From contig LVAC01000023.1 in assembly GCA_001602955.1 (NCBI GenBank), forward strand, positions 62,001 through 126,000: a stretch of 64,000 bases of DNA, read 5' to 3'. How positions within the stretch are numbered: position 1 is the first letter of the stretch; each line of letters starts with the position of its first letter. Of the stretch, positions 18,063-26,419 are shown piece by piece. The DNA comes from Sulfurospirillum sp001602955. GTDB lineage: Bacteria > Campylobacterota > Campylobacteria > Campylobacterales > Sulfurospirillaceae. The notes below the pieces were generated by a model that saw nothing but the letters and a program-made list of their open reading frames with translations, was not told the DNA's origin and ran no database searches. Made by a program: the position numbers and the translations under genes.

Positions 18063-18068
18063 ATTGTA
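18063..18068 (-). promoter_or_regulatory. Possible -10 of the DUF2721 operon
   Basis: Reads TACAAT on the minus strand, 27 bases before the ATG at 18036. AAAGGA before the ATG is the ribosome-binding site. Confidence 0.4.
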
Positions 18069-18113
18069 CCTTAAAACGGCTTGCGGCAAACCAAACTTTA
18101 TGCTTTCCTGCGC

Positions 18114-18119
18114 TATAAT
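18114..18119 (+). promoter_or_regulatory. -10 element of mutS7
   Basis: TATAAT, 33 bases before the mutS7 ATG at 18152, preceded by GC. It lies in the 115-base divergent gap with the DUF2721 operon. Confidence 0.55.
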
Positions 18120-18151
18120 CTAGTCATTCTAAAGAGACGGAAACGATACGA

Positions 18152-21088
18152 ATGCTTGAAAATATTGCACAAATGCTTTGCTCCAAAGAGAAGTTATTGA
18201 CCGAAATTTATTTTGATCTTCAGCTCTTTTTTGAGGAAAAATACGGCAAAAATACGATTGTCTTTATGGAAATCGGCTCTTTTTTCGAAACCTACGAAGT
18301 CAACAACGAAACCCACCAAATCGGCAAAGCCAAAGAGGTGAGCGAACTTCTCAACATCCAACTCACGCGTAAAAACAAATCCATTTTAGAAAACTCCGTG
18401 CAAAATCCTCTGCTTGCGGGCATCCCCGCCGTTTCGCTCGATCGCTATTTGAGCCGTTTGGTGCAGGCGAAAAAATACACGATCGTTTTAGTGCGTCAAA
18501 AAGGCGAACCGCCTCACGTCAAACGCTACATCTCCAATATCATTAGCCCCGGAACCAATTTCGATTACGTCATCGAATCGAGCGAAAACTATCTCGTCTC
18601 CTTACTGATCGACTGCAACCATCACATTTATTCCGTCGGCTACAGTGCCATCGACGTCAGTACGGGCAAAACCGTTATCAACGAAGTTCACGGCACAAGG
18701 GAAGATAAAACCTACGCGCTCGATGAAATTTTCAACCTTTTACAAACCTACAAAACGAGTGAGATCGTGCTCACGTTTAACACCGAAAGCATCGATAAAG
18801 AGTGGGTGCAAAACTACCTTGAAATCACGCCGAGCGTCTCGCACAGCTTCAACACAGAACGCCTTAAAGTCGCCTACCAAAACGAACTGTTCGGGCGCAT
18901 TTACGCGATTCGCTCTTTGCTCTCTCCCATCGAATACCTCGACATCGAACGCTATCCTTACGCCAGCGAATCGTTGGCGATTTTGTGCGATTTCATCATC
19001 GAGCACGATGCCGGCATTATCGAAAAGATGAGCCGACCGATCCTTCTTGGAAACAGCCGTTACCTCTACATCGGCAATAACGCGCTCGAACAACTGGGGA
19101 TCATTTCGCGTAATCCTTCCGAAATGACCCTACTGAACCTCATCGACCAAACCTCCACCGCTATCGGCAAACGGCTTTTAAAAGAACGCCTTTTAAACCC
19201 TATTTGCGACCTTAAAACGCTTCAAGAGCGTTTCGATCTAAGCGCGCAACTGATGAATGATTATAAAAAATTTGAAATTGCGCTCAAACAAGTGTATGAT
19301 TTGGAGCGCATTTTAAGACGCATCGCACTCAAAAAACTGCACCCTTTGGAGCTCGATTACCTCGCTACGTCGCTCGAATCGCTTTTGAGCATTTTGCGCG
19401 AAGCGGAACTGAAACAAATGGCGATTCCGAAAAATCTTTTTGACGAAAGCGAAGCCCTGCTTTGCATGCTTCAAAAAACGTTCGTGTTGGACGTGTGCGC
19501 GAAATTTCGTAAAGACCAGATCAACGAAAACCTTTTTCAAAGCGGCATCTTTCCGCAAATCGATAAAATTGAACACGCTAAAAGCGAGCGTATGAAGGCA
19601 CTCGAACGCATTGCCGAACATATCGAAAGCTTTTTCGACGAGAGCCAACGCACGACGCTCAGCATCGAATGGTTAGAGAGCGAGGGGCATTATATTTCGA
19701 TCAGCAAAAACCGTTTTGCCCTCATCGAAGACAAACTGATGCAAAGTTTTATCACGATAGGCGAGCAACACTATTTTTTCAAAGATTTTACGTTTCGACG
19801 ACTGAAAAACAGCGTCAAGATCTCCGCCTCTTTGATCGAAGAAATCTCCCACGAAATCACGCTGAACAACGTTCACATGATCGCCTTGGTTAAACAACGC
19901 TATGATGAAATACTCGAAAAGATCGAGACCCATTACGCCTTAAGTTTGGAGCATCTCATCTCTTTTGTCGGAACCCTCGACGTCGCGCTCAGTAATGCCA
20001 AATGTGCCGTTTTATACAACTACGTGCGTCCCGAAGTATTGCCGATGCAAGAGAAAAACCGCTTTATCGAAGTCGTGGGGCTTCGCCATCCGTTGATCGA
20101 ATCGCGCGAAGAAAACGGCATCTACATTCCCAACGATCTTTTTTTAGGCTCGATCACCCCTTCGATCACGCACGATCACGTCACGATCGAAGCATGTTCG
20201 GGCGATACGGTTCAGGGCATTTTACTCTACGGCATTAATTCTAGCGGTAAATCATCCTTGATGAAAAGCCTTGGCATTGCGGTCATTATGGCGCAATCGG
20301 GTTTTTTCGTTCCCTGCGCTTCGATGCGTTTTAACGTTTTTGATAAGATTTTTACGCGCATTATGAGCCACGACAACCTCTATAAAGGGCTTTCGACGTT
20401 TACGGTGGAAATGTTGGAACTCAAAAATATTTTCAATCGCGCCACGCCCTACTCGCTCGTTTTGGGTGATGAAATCAGCCACGGAACCGAAACCGAATCG
20501 GCCCTCGCCATCGTGGCAAGCAGTATTCAAAAAATGCACGTGCTCGGTCCTGCGTTCGTATTTGCCACGCATTTGCATCAACTCACTCGACTAACGATCA
20601 TCGGTGCACTTAAAAACGTGATTGCCCTGCATTTAGGCGTGAGTTACGACGAAGAGCACGATACGCTTCTGTACAACCGTAAGTTGGAAATCGGCAGCGG
20701 TAGCTCGCTCTACGGCTTGGAATTTGCCAAATCGCTTCATATGGACGCCGAGTTTATTAAAACCGCTTACGAAATTCGCAACCGATTGGCAAACGAATTG
20801 GGCGAAGTCGAACTGTTAAAACAGAAAAAACGTAGCAAATACAATAAAAACCTCTATCTGTCAAAATGCGCGCTCTGTGACGAATATGTTGAAGAGGTAC
20901 ACCACATCAAAGCCCAAGAGAGTGCGGATGAGCATGGCAACATCGAGCATTTTCACCAAAATCACCGCTATAACCTCATTCCGCTCTGCGCCAAACATCA
21001 TAAAATGGTGCATGAGGGCAAAATCGTTATCGAAGGTTTCGTGATGAGCAGCGAGGGATTAAAACTCCACTATAAAGAGAAGGCGTAA
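18152..21088 (+). CDS. MutS7-type MutS protein with C-terminal HNH nuclease domain
   Basis: A 978-residue MutS homologue. The N-terminal mismatch-recognition domain keeps a Phe-x-Glu equivalent (EIGSFFETYEV, near residue 45). Lever and clamp regions follow. The ATPase domain has Walker A GINSSGKSSLMKS (near 695), LGDEISHGTETESALA for Walker B, and FATHLHQL. The C-terminus (about 906-965) is an HNH domain: CALC...VHHIKAQES...NLIPLCAKHHKMVHEG. This architecture, with the unusual SSGKSS Walker A, fits MutS7, known from Campylobacterota, octocoral mitochondria and giant viruses. No MutL is nearby; the fused nuclease may replace MutL/MutH nicking. Length is normal and no damage is seen. Confidence 0.92.
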   Translation: MLENIAQMLCSKEKLLTEIYFDLQLFFEEKYGKNTIVFMEIGSFFETYEVNNETHQIGKAKEVSELLNIQLTRKNKSILENSVQNPLLAGIPAVSLDRYLSRLVQAKKYTIVLVRQKGEPPHVKRYISNIISPGTNFDYVIESSENYLVSLLIDCNHHIYSVGYSAIDVSTGKTVINEVHGTREDKTYALDEIFNLLQTYKTSEIVLTFNTESIDKEWVQNYLEITPSVSHSFNTERLKVAYQNELFGRIYAIRSLLSPIEYLDIERYPYASESLAILCDFIIEHDAGIIEKMSRPILLGNSRYLYIGNNALEQLGIISRNPSEMTLLNLIDQTSTAIGKRLLKERLLNPICDLKTLQERFDLSAQLMNDYKKFEIALKQVYDLERILRRIALKKLHPLELDYLATSLESLLSILREAELKQMAIPKNLFDESEALLCMLQKTFVLDVCAKFRKDQINENLFQSGIFPQIDKIEHAKSERMKALERIAEHIESFFDESQRTTLSIEWLESEGHYISISKNRFALIEDKLMQSFITIGEQHYFFKDFTFRRLKNSVKISASLIEEISHEITLNNVHMIALVKQRYDEILEKIETHYALSLEHLISFVGTLDVALSNAKCAVLYNYVRPEVLPMQEKNRFIEVVGLRHPLIESREENGIYIPNDLFLGSITPSITHDHVTIEACSGDTVQGILLYGINSSGKSSLMKSLGIAVIMAQSGFFVPCASMRFNVFDKIFTRIMSHDNLYKGLSTFTVEMLELKNIFNRATPYSLVLGDEISHGTETESALAIVASSIQKMHVLGPAFVFATHLHQLTRLTIIGALKNVIALHLGVSYDEEHDTLLYNRKLEIGSGSSLYGLEFAKSLHMDAEFIKTAYEIRNRLANELGEVELLKQKKRSKYNKNLYLSKCALCDEYVEEVHHIKAQESADEHGNIEHFHQNHRYNLIPLCAKHHKMVHEGKIVIEGFVMSSEGLKLHYKEKA

Positions 21089-21107
21089 GAAGCGGCAAGC
21101 ACTTCTT
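21087..21107. terminator. Hairpin between convergent mutS7 and chemoreceptor genes
   Basis: AAGAAG and CTTCTT form a six-base-pair stem starting in the mutS7 stop codon, followed by TACATGTAAAAA. It could end mutS7 transcription; the T-run is weak. A TTACATGTAA copy abuts it. Confidence 0.4.
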
Positions 21108-21119
21108 ACATGTAAAAAC

Positions 21120-22730
21120 TTACGCGGTTTTAAACTCGGCAAGCGTCGCGCTGAGATTCTCGGATAAGCGCGCCAAATGTTCTGCGGCAGAGGCGATTTC
21201 CTCGACGCTTCTGGCATTGGAGCTTGAAAGAGCGTTAATGGTTTCGATTTTTTGGATAATCACGCTTTGAATACGCTCGACGTTTTGTTTGGACTTCACG
21301 ACCACGCGATCGGTCGCTTCCACGCTTTGTCCCAAAAGCGATACCGCGTCTACCGTTTGCGCGCTGACGTTGTTGGAGTAGGTACTGAGCGTTCCGATGC
21401 GCTCGGCATTATGGTTCATCTGACCGCTAATGTCGCCGATTGCTTGAACGATGACGTTAATCGTCGCATTGGTTTCGATCAAACTTTTTTGCGTACGTTC
21501 GGCCAGTTTTCGAACCTCATCGGCCACAACGGCAAAACCGCGTCCGTGCTCACCCGCACGCGCGGCTTCAATTGCGGCATTGAGGGCTAGAAGGTTGGTT
21601 TGATCGGCAATATCGCCGATGACGTCCAAGACGCTTTTGACTTGTCCGGCGTCTTGAGAGAGTTGATTGAGTCGATCGTTGATCTGCATTTCGGCTTGAA
21701 CCGTTTGCTCTAAATGGCCTAACGTTTCTTGCAATACGGACTGTGCTTTCAAAAGACTGTTTTGTGCCGTCGTCGTTACGTTTTTCACAGTCTGGACGTC
21801 GTCGTTGGTTTCAACGATTTCCCTTGCCACTTTTTGCGCTTCAAAAACCGCCTCTTTAAGAGCACTCGCCTCTTCTTCCGCACGTTTACCGATCTGCAAA
21901 CTCGTGCTGGAGAGCTCCTCGGCAACCGAAGCGTTTTCAAGAGCGTTCGTTTTCGCGTTGTTAATCGCGGCGTTAATGTCTGAAAGGAGTTCGTTTTGCA
22001 TCTGCGCAATATCGTTCATCTCGTCTTGATTGCCGCTATCGATGCGCGAAACGAGCGATTTGTTCGTACGAATAAACCCGATCCCCTCTTTGGTTTTTTC
22101 GATCGATTGATTGATCGAGCGGATAATAAAAAAACAAAGTCCCAACGCAAAGAGCGAAACGGCAACTAAAGTGGCTTCCGAAAAAATTTTCGTACTGTCC
22201 AAACGTTCAAAATTGGCTTGACGAACCCCCTCTTTCAGACTGTCGGCATCTTTACTAATACCTTCAAATAAAACGGCAGACTCTTTGGTTAAGCGCGTTA
22301 GCAGTGTATACTCTTCAGCGTGTTCTTGTCTAAAATGAGGATCGTTGACTTGCGTGCCGTATTTTTTAAGAATTTCCAAACGCGGGGTATTTAAAGCCTT
22401 CCATTTTTGAATATCCGCTTCGAGTTTGATCAATGCTTCTTTATTATGAACCGAGAGCAAAATCGTTTTTAAATACGCAAGGCTCTCTAAAAGCTCTTTA
22501 TAATTGCTCTCCAAACTCTTCAATTGTTCTTCTTTCCCCAACAGTTGAAAGCCGCGTAATTCCATCATACAGGTTGCAAGCGACGTTTCGGCGTTAGCGA
22601 GTGTCGAAAGGCGAATTGCCGTCATTTTTCCGTCGTTGTTAGACTTAATAATTTGATAACCTAAAATAATAAATCCTACGGTCAACACAACCAGCAAGAC
22701 CACCAATTTGCTTCGAATCGTCGCAAACAT
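21120..22730 (-). CDS. Methyl-accepting chemotaxis protein with helical periplasmic domain
   Basis: A 536-residue chemoreceptor. Two membrane helices (about 8-26 and 188-205) flank an all-helical periplasmic domain of the four-helix-bundle kind, with no Cache motifs. The highly conserved signalling tip is present: DIADQTNLLALNAAIEAARAG followed by EHGRGFAVVADEVRKLAERTQ. AGGAGAAAAG precedes the ATG. The gene is monocistronic and converges with mutS7. Ligand unknown. Confidence 0.92.
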   Translation of the reverse strand: MFATIRSKLVVLLVVLTVGFIILGYQIIKSNNDGKMTAIRLSTLANAETSLATCMMELRGFQLLGKEEQLKSLESNYKELLESLAYLKTILLSVHNKEALIKLEADIQKWKALNTPRLEILKKYGTQVNDPHFRQEHAEEYTLLTRLTKESAVLFEGISKDADSLKEGVRQANFERLDSTKIFSEATLVAVSLFALGLCFFIIRSINQSIEKTKEGIGFIRTNKSLVSRIDSGNQDEMNDIAQMQNELLSDINAAINNAKTNALENASVAEELSSTSLQIGKRAEEEASALKEAVFEAQKVAREIVETNDDVQTVKNVTTTAQNSLLKAQSVLQETLGHLEQTVQAEMQINDRLNQLSQDAGQVKSVLDVIGDIADQTNLLALNAAIEAARAGEHGRGFAVVADEVRKLAERTQKSLIETNATINVIVQAIGDISGQMNHNAERIGTLSTYSNNVSAQTVDAVSLLGQSVEATDRVVVKSKQNVERIQSVIIQKIETINALSSSNARSVEEIASAAEHLARLSENLSATLAEFKTA

Positions 22731-22856
22731 CTTTTCTCCTTAGCCCGATAAAATGAGCAATCTTATAATCCTAATACTTAAAATCTGCTTGTTAAAGGCT
22801 CTATATCATGGGTTTTTTGCTGATTTAATGCGTTCTATTTTGAAAGAAATAATCAA

Positions 22857-22889
22857 CAACGAGATACGCAAAAAAATGCGATCTCGTTG
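22857..22889 (-). terminator. Hairpin downstream of the DJ-1 gene
   Basis: Nine-base-pair stem CAACGAGAT/ATCTCGTTG plus three more pairs across one bulged base, with an A/T-rich loop, 15 bases after the DJ-1 stop on the minus strand. The following bases are T-rich but interrupted, so it is an imperfect intrinsic terminator. Confidence 0.6.
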
Positions 22890-22903
22890 CCCTGAAGATA
22901 ACG

Positions 22904-23455
22904 CTATGCGAGCAATAACGCTTCGCGAAGTTCGTCTACGACTCTTTTTGAACAGAGTTTTTCTACCAGCGTAAGTGCAAAGTCCATAGCGGTAGAGGGA
23001 CCTTGAGAAGTCGTAACGTTCATACTCTGAACAACTTTTTCCGTCGCATCGTACCCTTTTTGAGGAATGCGGGAGTGAAAATCGGGATAACATGTAAAGC
23101 GTTCTTTTAAAACGCCGGCGGTATAAAGGGCATACGGAGCGGCGCATATGGCGGCAATCTCTTTGCCTTGCGCGTCAAACGCTTGAAGCCAATGCTGAAC
23201 GGTTGCGTCGGCGGCTAAGTTGGTAGTCCCCGGAAGGCCGCCTGGCAAAACGATCATATCGAAATATTCGGGATTTTGTTCGCTTAAAAAAGCATCCGCA
23301 ACCACGCTAATCGCGTGCGCACCTTTGACATGTAAGCTTGCGTGCAAGGAGACCGTTACGACGTTAACGTCGGCTCTACGTAAAATATCGACGAGGGTAA
23401 CGGCTTCTATTTCTTCGAAACCTTCGGCTAAGGGAATTAAAACATTTTTGCGCAT
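22904..23455 (-). CDS. DJ-1/PfpI-family protein
   Basis: A 183-residue protein of the DJ-1/ThiJ superfamily. The nucleophile Cys is at 104 (AAICAAPYAL) with the partner Glu near 15 (LAEGFEEIEAVT), and VLPGGLPGTTNL is the typical loop. Relatives act as deglycase, glyoxalase III or redox-stress proteins; which applies is uncertain. Own -10 (TATAAT at 23489-23484) and ribosome-binding site (TAGGAG). Confidence 0.88.
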   Translation of the reverse strand: MRKNVLIPLAEGFEEIEAVTLVDILRRADVNVVTVSLHASLHVKGAHAISVVADAFLSEQNPEYFDMIVLPGGLPGTTNLAADATVQHWLQAFDAQGKEIAAICAAPYALYTAGVLKERFTCYPDFHSRIPQKGYDATEKVVQSMNVTTSQGPSTAMDFALTLVEKLCSKRVVDELREALLLA

Positions 23456-23483
23456 CTTTTTCTCCTAATGGGTCTTGGGAAAA

Positions 23484-23489
23484 ATTATA
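23484..23489 (-). promoter_or_regulatory. -10 element of the DJ-1 gene
   Basis: TATAAT on the minus strand, 28 bases before the ATG at 23455, located just after the efp terminator. Confidence 0.6.
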
Positions 23490-23494
23490 GCACG

Positions 23495-23529
23495 AAAAAG
23501 AGGAGGCATAACGCCGATGACGCTATGCC
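23495..23529 (-). terminator. Rho-independent terminator of efp
   Basis: On the minus strand, GGCATAGCG pairs with CGTTATGCC across a short loop (one mismatch) and is followed by TCCTCTTTTTCG. It begins 12 bases after the efp stop codon. Confidence 0.65.
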
Positions 23530-23541
23530 GATATGGAGAAG

Positions 23542-24105
23542 TTATTTGACTTTTTCTAAGTATTCGCCGCGTACGGTGTCGACTTTGATGACGTCACCCT
23601 CGACGACGTGGAAAGGTACTTGAACGACCGCGCCGCTCTCAAGCGTTGCCGGTTTTTTACCGCCTTGCGTATCGCCTTTAAAGTTCGGCGGCGTCTCTAC
23701 GATTTTGAGTTCAACAAATTGCGGAGCTTCCACGCTGATGGGTTTGCCGTTGTGATACAACATATCCACGTTCATTCCGTCGATAATCCAATCCGCCGCA
23801 TCGCCGACTTGGTCATGCGTTAACGCGATTTGCTCGTAACTGACGCTGTCCATAAACTGTAAAAATTCGCCGTCGTCGTATAAAAACTGCATAATTTTAT
23901 CTTCCAAGTGAGGCGTTTCGCATTTATCGCCCGCATGAAACGTTTTTTCAATCACTTTGCCGTCTAAAAACGATTTAATTTTACAACGAACGAACGCCGC
24001 GCCTTTGCCCGGCTTGACGTGTTGGTACTCCACGATTTTGTAAGGAACACCGTTAAGTTCGATCTTCAATCCTTTTTTTAAGTCGCCCATAGAGATAGAG
24101 GCCAT
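23542..24105 (-). CDS. efp: Elongation factor P
   Basis: A 187-residue EF-P with the usual three beta-barrel domains. It rescues ribosomes stalled at polyproline. The tip loop is KPGKGAAFVR, with Lys34 as the residue that EpmA/EpmB-type enzymes would modify. Signature DGMNVDMLYHNGKPISVEAP is present in domain II/III. Length is standard. Own promoter (TATAAT at 24138-24133) and terminator, so monocistronic. Confidence 0.96.
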   Translation of the reverse strand: MASISMGDLKKGLKIELNGVPYKIVEYQHVKPGKGAAFVRCKIKSFLDGKVIEKTFHAGDKCETPHLEDKIMQFLYDDGEFLQFMDSVSYEQIALTHDQVGDAADWIIDGMNVDMLYHNGKPISVEAPQFVELKIVETPPNFKGDTQGGKKPATLESGAVVQVPFHVVEGDVIKVDTVRGEYLEKVK

Positions 24106-24132
24106 ACATTCTCCTAATTTTTAGTTTTTGCC

Positions 24133-24138
24133 ATTATA
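24133..24138 (-). promoter_or_regulatory. -10 element of efp
   Basis: TATAAT on the minus strand, 28 bases before the efp ATG at 24105; AGGAGAATGT precedes the start. Confidence 0.6.
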
Positions 24139-24159
24139 GCGAAAAAAAGCACGACTACA

Positions 24160-24325
24160 AAATCGTTATTTTTTATACATTATATTGTATATATATTTCT
24201 TTTTTATGTATTTTTTATTTGTTTTAAAGAATTAAATATCTATTATTTTGATTAAATAATAAATTAAATAGTATGTTTTATATATTTTAATGAATATTTA
24301 ATACGTTAATTTGTATTATAATAAG
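24160..24325. other. Very AT-rich intergenic stretch
   Basis: About 165 bases of almost pure A/T (for example TTATACATTATATTGTATAT and long T-rich runs) between efp and the HTH gene, far below the GC content around it. It contains several sequences resembling -10 boxes. It is likely the promoter/regulatory region of the HTH gene and could attract nucleoid proteins or mark a past insertion. I see no gene or exact repeat in it. Confidence 0.6.
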
Positions 24326-24574
24326 ATGAAAACAAGCGATATCATCAATCTTTTGCACAATGCCGTCGAAGCCGAAAATATGGGGAAGAAAATTTCTCAG
24401 AAAAAAATGGCGGAAACGTGCGGCATTTCCATGCGCACCTATCAGGAGTGGAGACTCGGAAGTAGCGCGCCTCTTGGTATTCCCGTCGTATTTAATATGC
24501 TCGGGATGCTAAAGGATGAAGATATTATTAGACTGGTTCGGAAAATTAACGACGGGCAAAAAGGAACGGTATGA
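24326..24574 (+). CDS. Small XRE-like helix-turn-helix protein
   Basis: An 82-residue protein beginning MKTSDIINLL. The segment KISQKKMAETCGISMRTYQEWRLG looks like a helix-turn-helix of the XRE/Cro class with a recognition helix around SMRTYQEW. I chose the ATG at 24326; an in-frame TTG at 24311 is possible. It is preceded by an extremely AT-rich stretch and its stop overlaps the ATG of a 55-codon gene (ATGA). The small size and pairing suggest a local autoregulated module; the target is unknown. Confidence 0.65.
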   Translation: MKTSDIINLLHNAVEAENMGKKISQKKMAETCGISMRTYQEWRLGSSAPLGIPVVFNMLGMLKDEDIIRLVRKINDGQKGTV

Positions 24575-24738
24575 CAAACTTGACGGTCAGCGAGAAAGTG
24601 GCTCTTGAAGAAGTATTTGAATGTTTACGCGATACGCGTTGCCGTAAAATCGGACTCATGAATAAACGACTGTTCGTCTATCGCCTTTTGCGCCTGATTG
24701 CCTCGACACGAAAAAGAGTCTTACATGTAAAACGCTAA
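24571..24738 (+). CDS. Hypothetical 55-residue basic protein coupled to the HTH gene
   Basis: Starts MTNLTVSEKVALEEVF and ends RKRVLHVKR, stop at 24736-24738. It has AAAGGA upstream of its ATG, which overlaps the HTH stop. The N-terminal half is an amphipathic helix and the C-terminal half is strongly basic. No family recognised. The end of the gene is inside a 14-bp inverted repeat that serves as terminator. Confidence 0.5.
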   Translation: MTNLTVSEKVALEEVFECLRDTRCRKIGLMNKRLFVYRLLRLIASTRKRVLHVKR

Positions 24739-24757
24739 AATCCCGTTTTACATGTAA
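24721..24757. terminator. Bidirectional hairpin built from two TTACATGTAA copies
   Basis: TTACATGTAAAACG at 24721 and its exact reverse complement at 24744-24757 are separated by nine bases. It sits between the convergent 55-codon gene and the RND operon and overlaps the end of the former. A 14-bp perfect stem with A/T flanks fits a bidirectional terminator. Confidence 0.7.
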
Positions 24758-24760
24758 ACG

Positions 24761-26419
24761 TTAAAGAGAATTCGTATTATCCAATAAAACCGGAACGACG
24801 ATCAATGAAGCGACGACTGCCGCAATCGTTCCGAAAATCAACGCAACGCCCAATCCACCGAAAATCGGGTCCGCCGCCAGCAACGTACTCGCCAAAATAA
24901 TCGCCGCCGCCGTGAGCATGATCGGTTTGGCACGCGTAGCACTTGCATGGGCGATCGCCTCTTTTTTTGCCATACCGTGTGCGATCATCGCTTGCGAAAA
25001 ATCGATCAGCAACAATGCGTTACGCGAACTAATCCCCATCAGCGAAATAAAACCTATTAACGACGTCGCCGTTAAGAAGAACGTCCCGTGCGAAAAGAGA
25101 TCCATAATCCAATGCCCGACGATCACGCCGATAATGGAAAGAAAACTCCCTAAAAGTACGATTCCCGAAAGCGCAAAGCTTTTATAATACACGACCATCA
25201 GCAAAAAGATTAAAACCAATGCCGCGATAAATGCACCGCCTAAATCGCGAAACGTATCCATCGTCACTTTCATTTCCCCGTCCCACACCAGATCGTAAAC
25301 CTCGCCGCTTTGCTTGTCCTTAAGCCGTAAATCGAACAGGTGCGTACCGCTAATGTCGTAACGCGCTTGAAAATGCTCTTTAATCGCGCTTCGCGCTTGT
25401 AAAAGCGGATAGACTTGCGACACCAAATCCGCTTCCGCGACGATACTGACCATTTTTTGAAGATTTTTCGACAAAATCGTCGGCGTAGAGAGCACTTCTT
25501 CAACGCGAACGACTTCACTCAAAGGCACGCTCAAGCCCTCATCGTTCATCAGCACTAAAGATGCGAGTTTCGCACTTAACGCCTCTTTACTCATCTTCTC
25601 TAAGCTTTTGGACGCATCGCTAAAAACAAGAAAAAGCGGAATTTGCGTCGGAGAATCGGCACGATTTTTATACGTCACGTTCATACCTTCGAAGCCCAAA
25701 TAAAGCAAACGATGAATCCTCTCGATACTTAGTTTCGCGCGTGCGGCTTTGTCGTGGTCGATTCGAAGTGAGAGTTTAGGGTAAATATCGTCATGCATAA
25801 TATCCACGTCTTTGAGATCGCTCGTCTTCGCCAAAATCGTCTTAATCTCTTCGGCAAGCGCGCTTAAACGCTCGGTATTTTCGCCGTAAAGCTCAACGAC
25901 GATCGCCGCTTGCGTCGGAGGCCCTGCGGGTTGTTCGACCATCTTAATCGACGTTTGCGCTACCAAAGGCTCACAGGTACGTTGAATCGCTCCGCGTAAA
26001 CGATGCACCATCATGTAAGACTTTTCCTCTCTTTGATGCGTATCGGTCAAATTGACCACGATCTCGCTGACATGTTCGCCGTTTTTAAAGCTCGATCCTT
26101 TGACAAGACCGGCATAATCCAACGGCGAGCCCATGCCGTTAAAAACTTCGAGATCCGTAATCTCTTTTTCCTTTTGCAAAATCGAAACGATGCATTGATT
26201 GACGTTTTGCGTCTGCACGTATGAACTTCCGTTAGGCAAATCGACGTAGATCGAAAAAGTATTGGTACTTTTTCCCGGCAGCATTTTTGCCAAAACGATT
26301 TTACTCGGAAACATCAACACCGAGAGGATAAACGCTAATAACGTCAACACCAGCACCAAACGTTTTTTTCGAGGCACTAGCAAGATACCGTAAACAAACT
26401 GCTCAAAGCGTCGCATCAT
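24761..26419 (-). CDS. RND efflux pump, C-terminal half
   Basis: A 552-residue protein equal to the second repeat of an AcrB/HAE-type RND pump: one membrane helix (about 18-40), the second porter/docking domain, then five membrane helices. The proton-relay Lys of AcrB TM10 is replaced by Arg in GISSRNALLLIDF (near 465). Alone it is half a pump; with the upstream gene it makes about 1084 residues, a normal pump length. The ATG overlaps the 3' end of the N-terminal half by 17 bases in another frame, so it is probably translated by coupling. No sign of internal decay. Confidence 0.88.
   Translation of the reverse strand: MMRRFEQFVYGILLVPRKKRLVLVLTLLAFILSVLMFPSKIVLAKMLPGKSTNTFSIYVDLPNGSSYVQTQNVNQCIVSILQKEKEITDLEVFNGMGSPLDYAGLVKGSSFKNGEHVSEIVVNLTDTHQREEKSYMMVHRLRGAIQRTCEPLVAQTSIKMVEQPAGPPTQAAIVVELYGENTERLSALAEEIKTILAKTSDLKDVDIMHDDIYPKLSLRIDHDKAARAKLSIERIHRLLYLGFEGMNVTYKNRADSPTQIPLFLVFSDASKSLEKMSKEALSAKLASLVLMNDEGLSVPLSEVVRVEEVLSTPTILSKNLQKMVSIVAEADLVSQVYPLLQARSAIKEHFQARYDISGTHLFDLRLKDKQSGEVYDLVWDGEMKVTMDTFRDLGGAFIAALVLIFLLMVVYYKSFALSGIVLLGSFLSIIGVIVGHWIMDLFSHGTFFLTATSLIGFISLMGISSRNALLLIDFSQAMIAHGMAKKEAIAHASATRAKPIMLTAAAIILASTLLAADPIFGGLGVALIFGTIAAVVASLIVVPVLLDNTNSL

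Noticed and set aside
22744..22750. CCGATAA, resembling a sigma-28 -10, beside the chemoreceptor at 21120-22730
   Set aside because: It is on the plus strand, pointing away from the gene.
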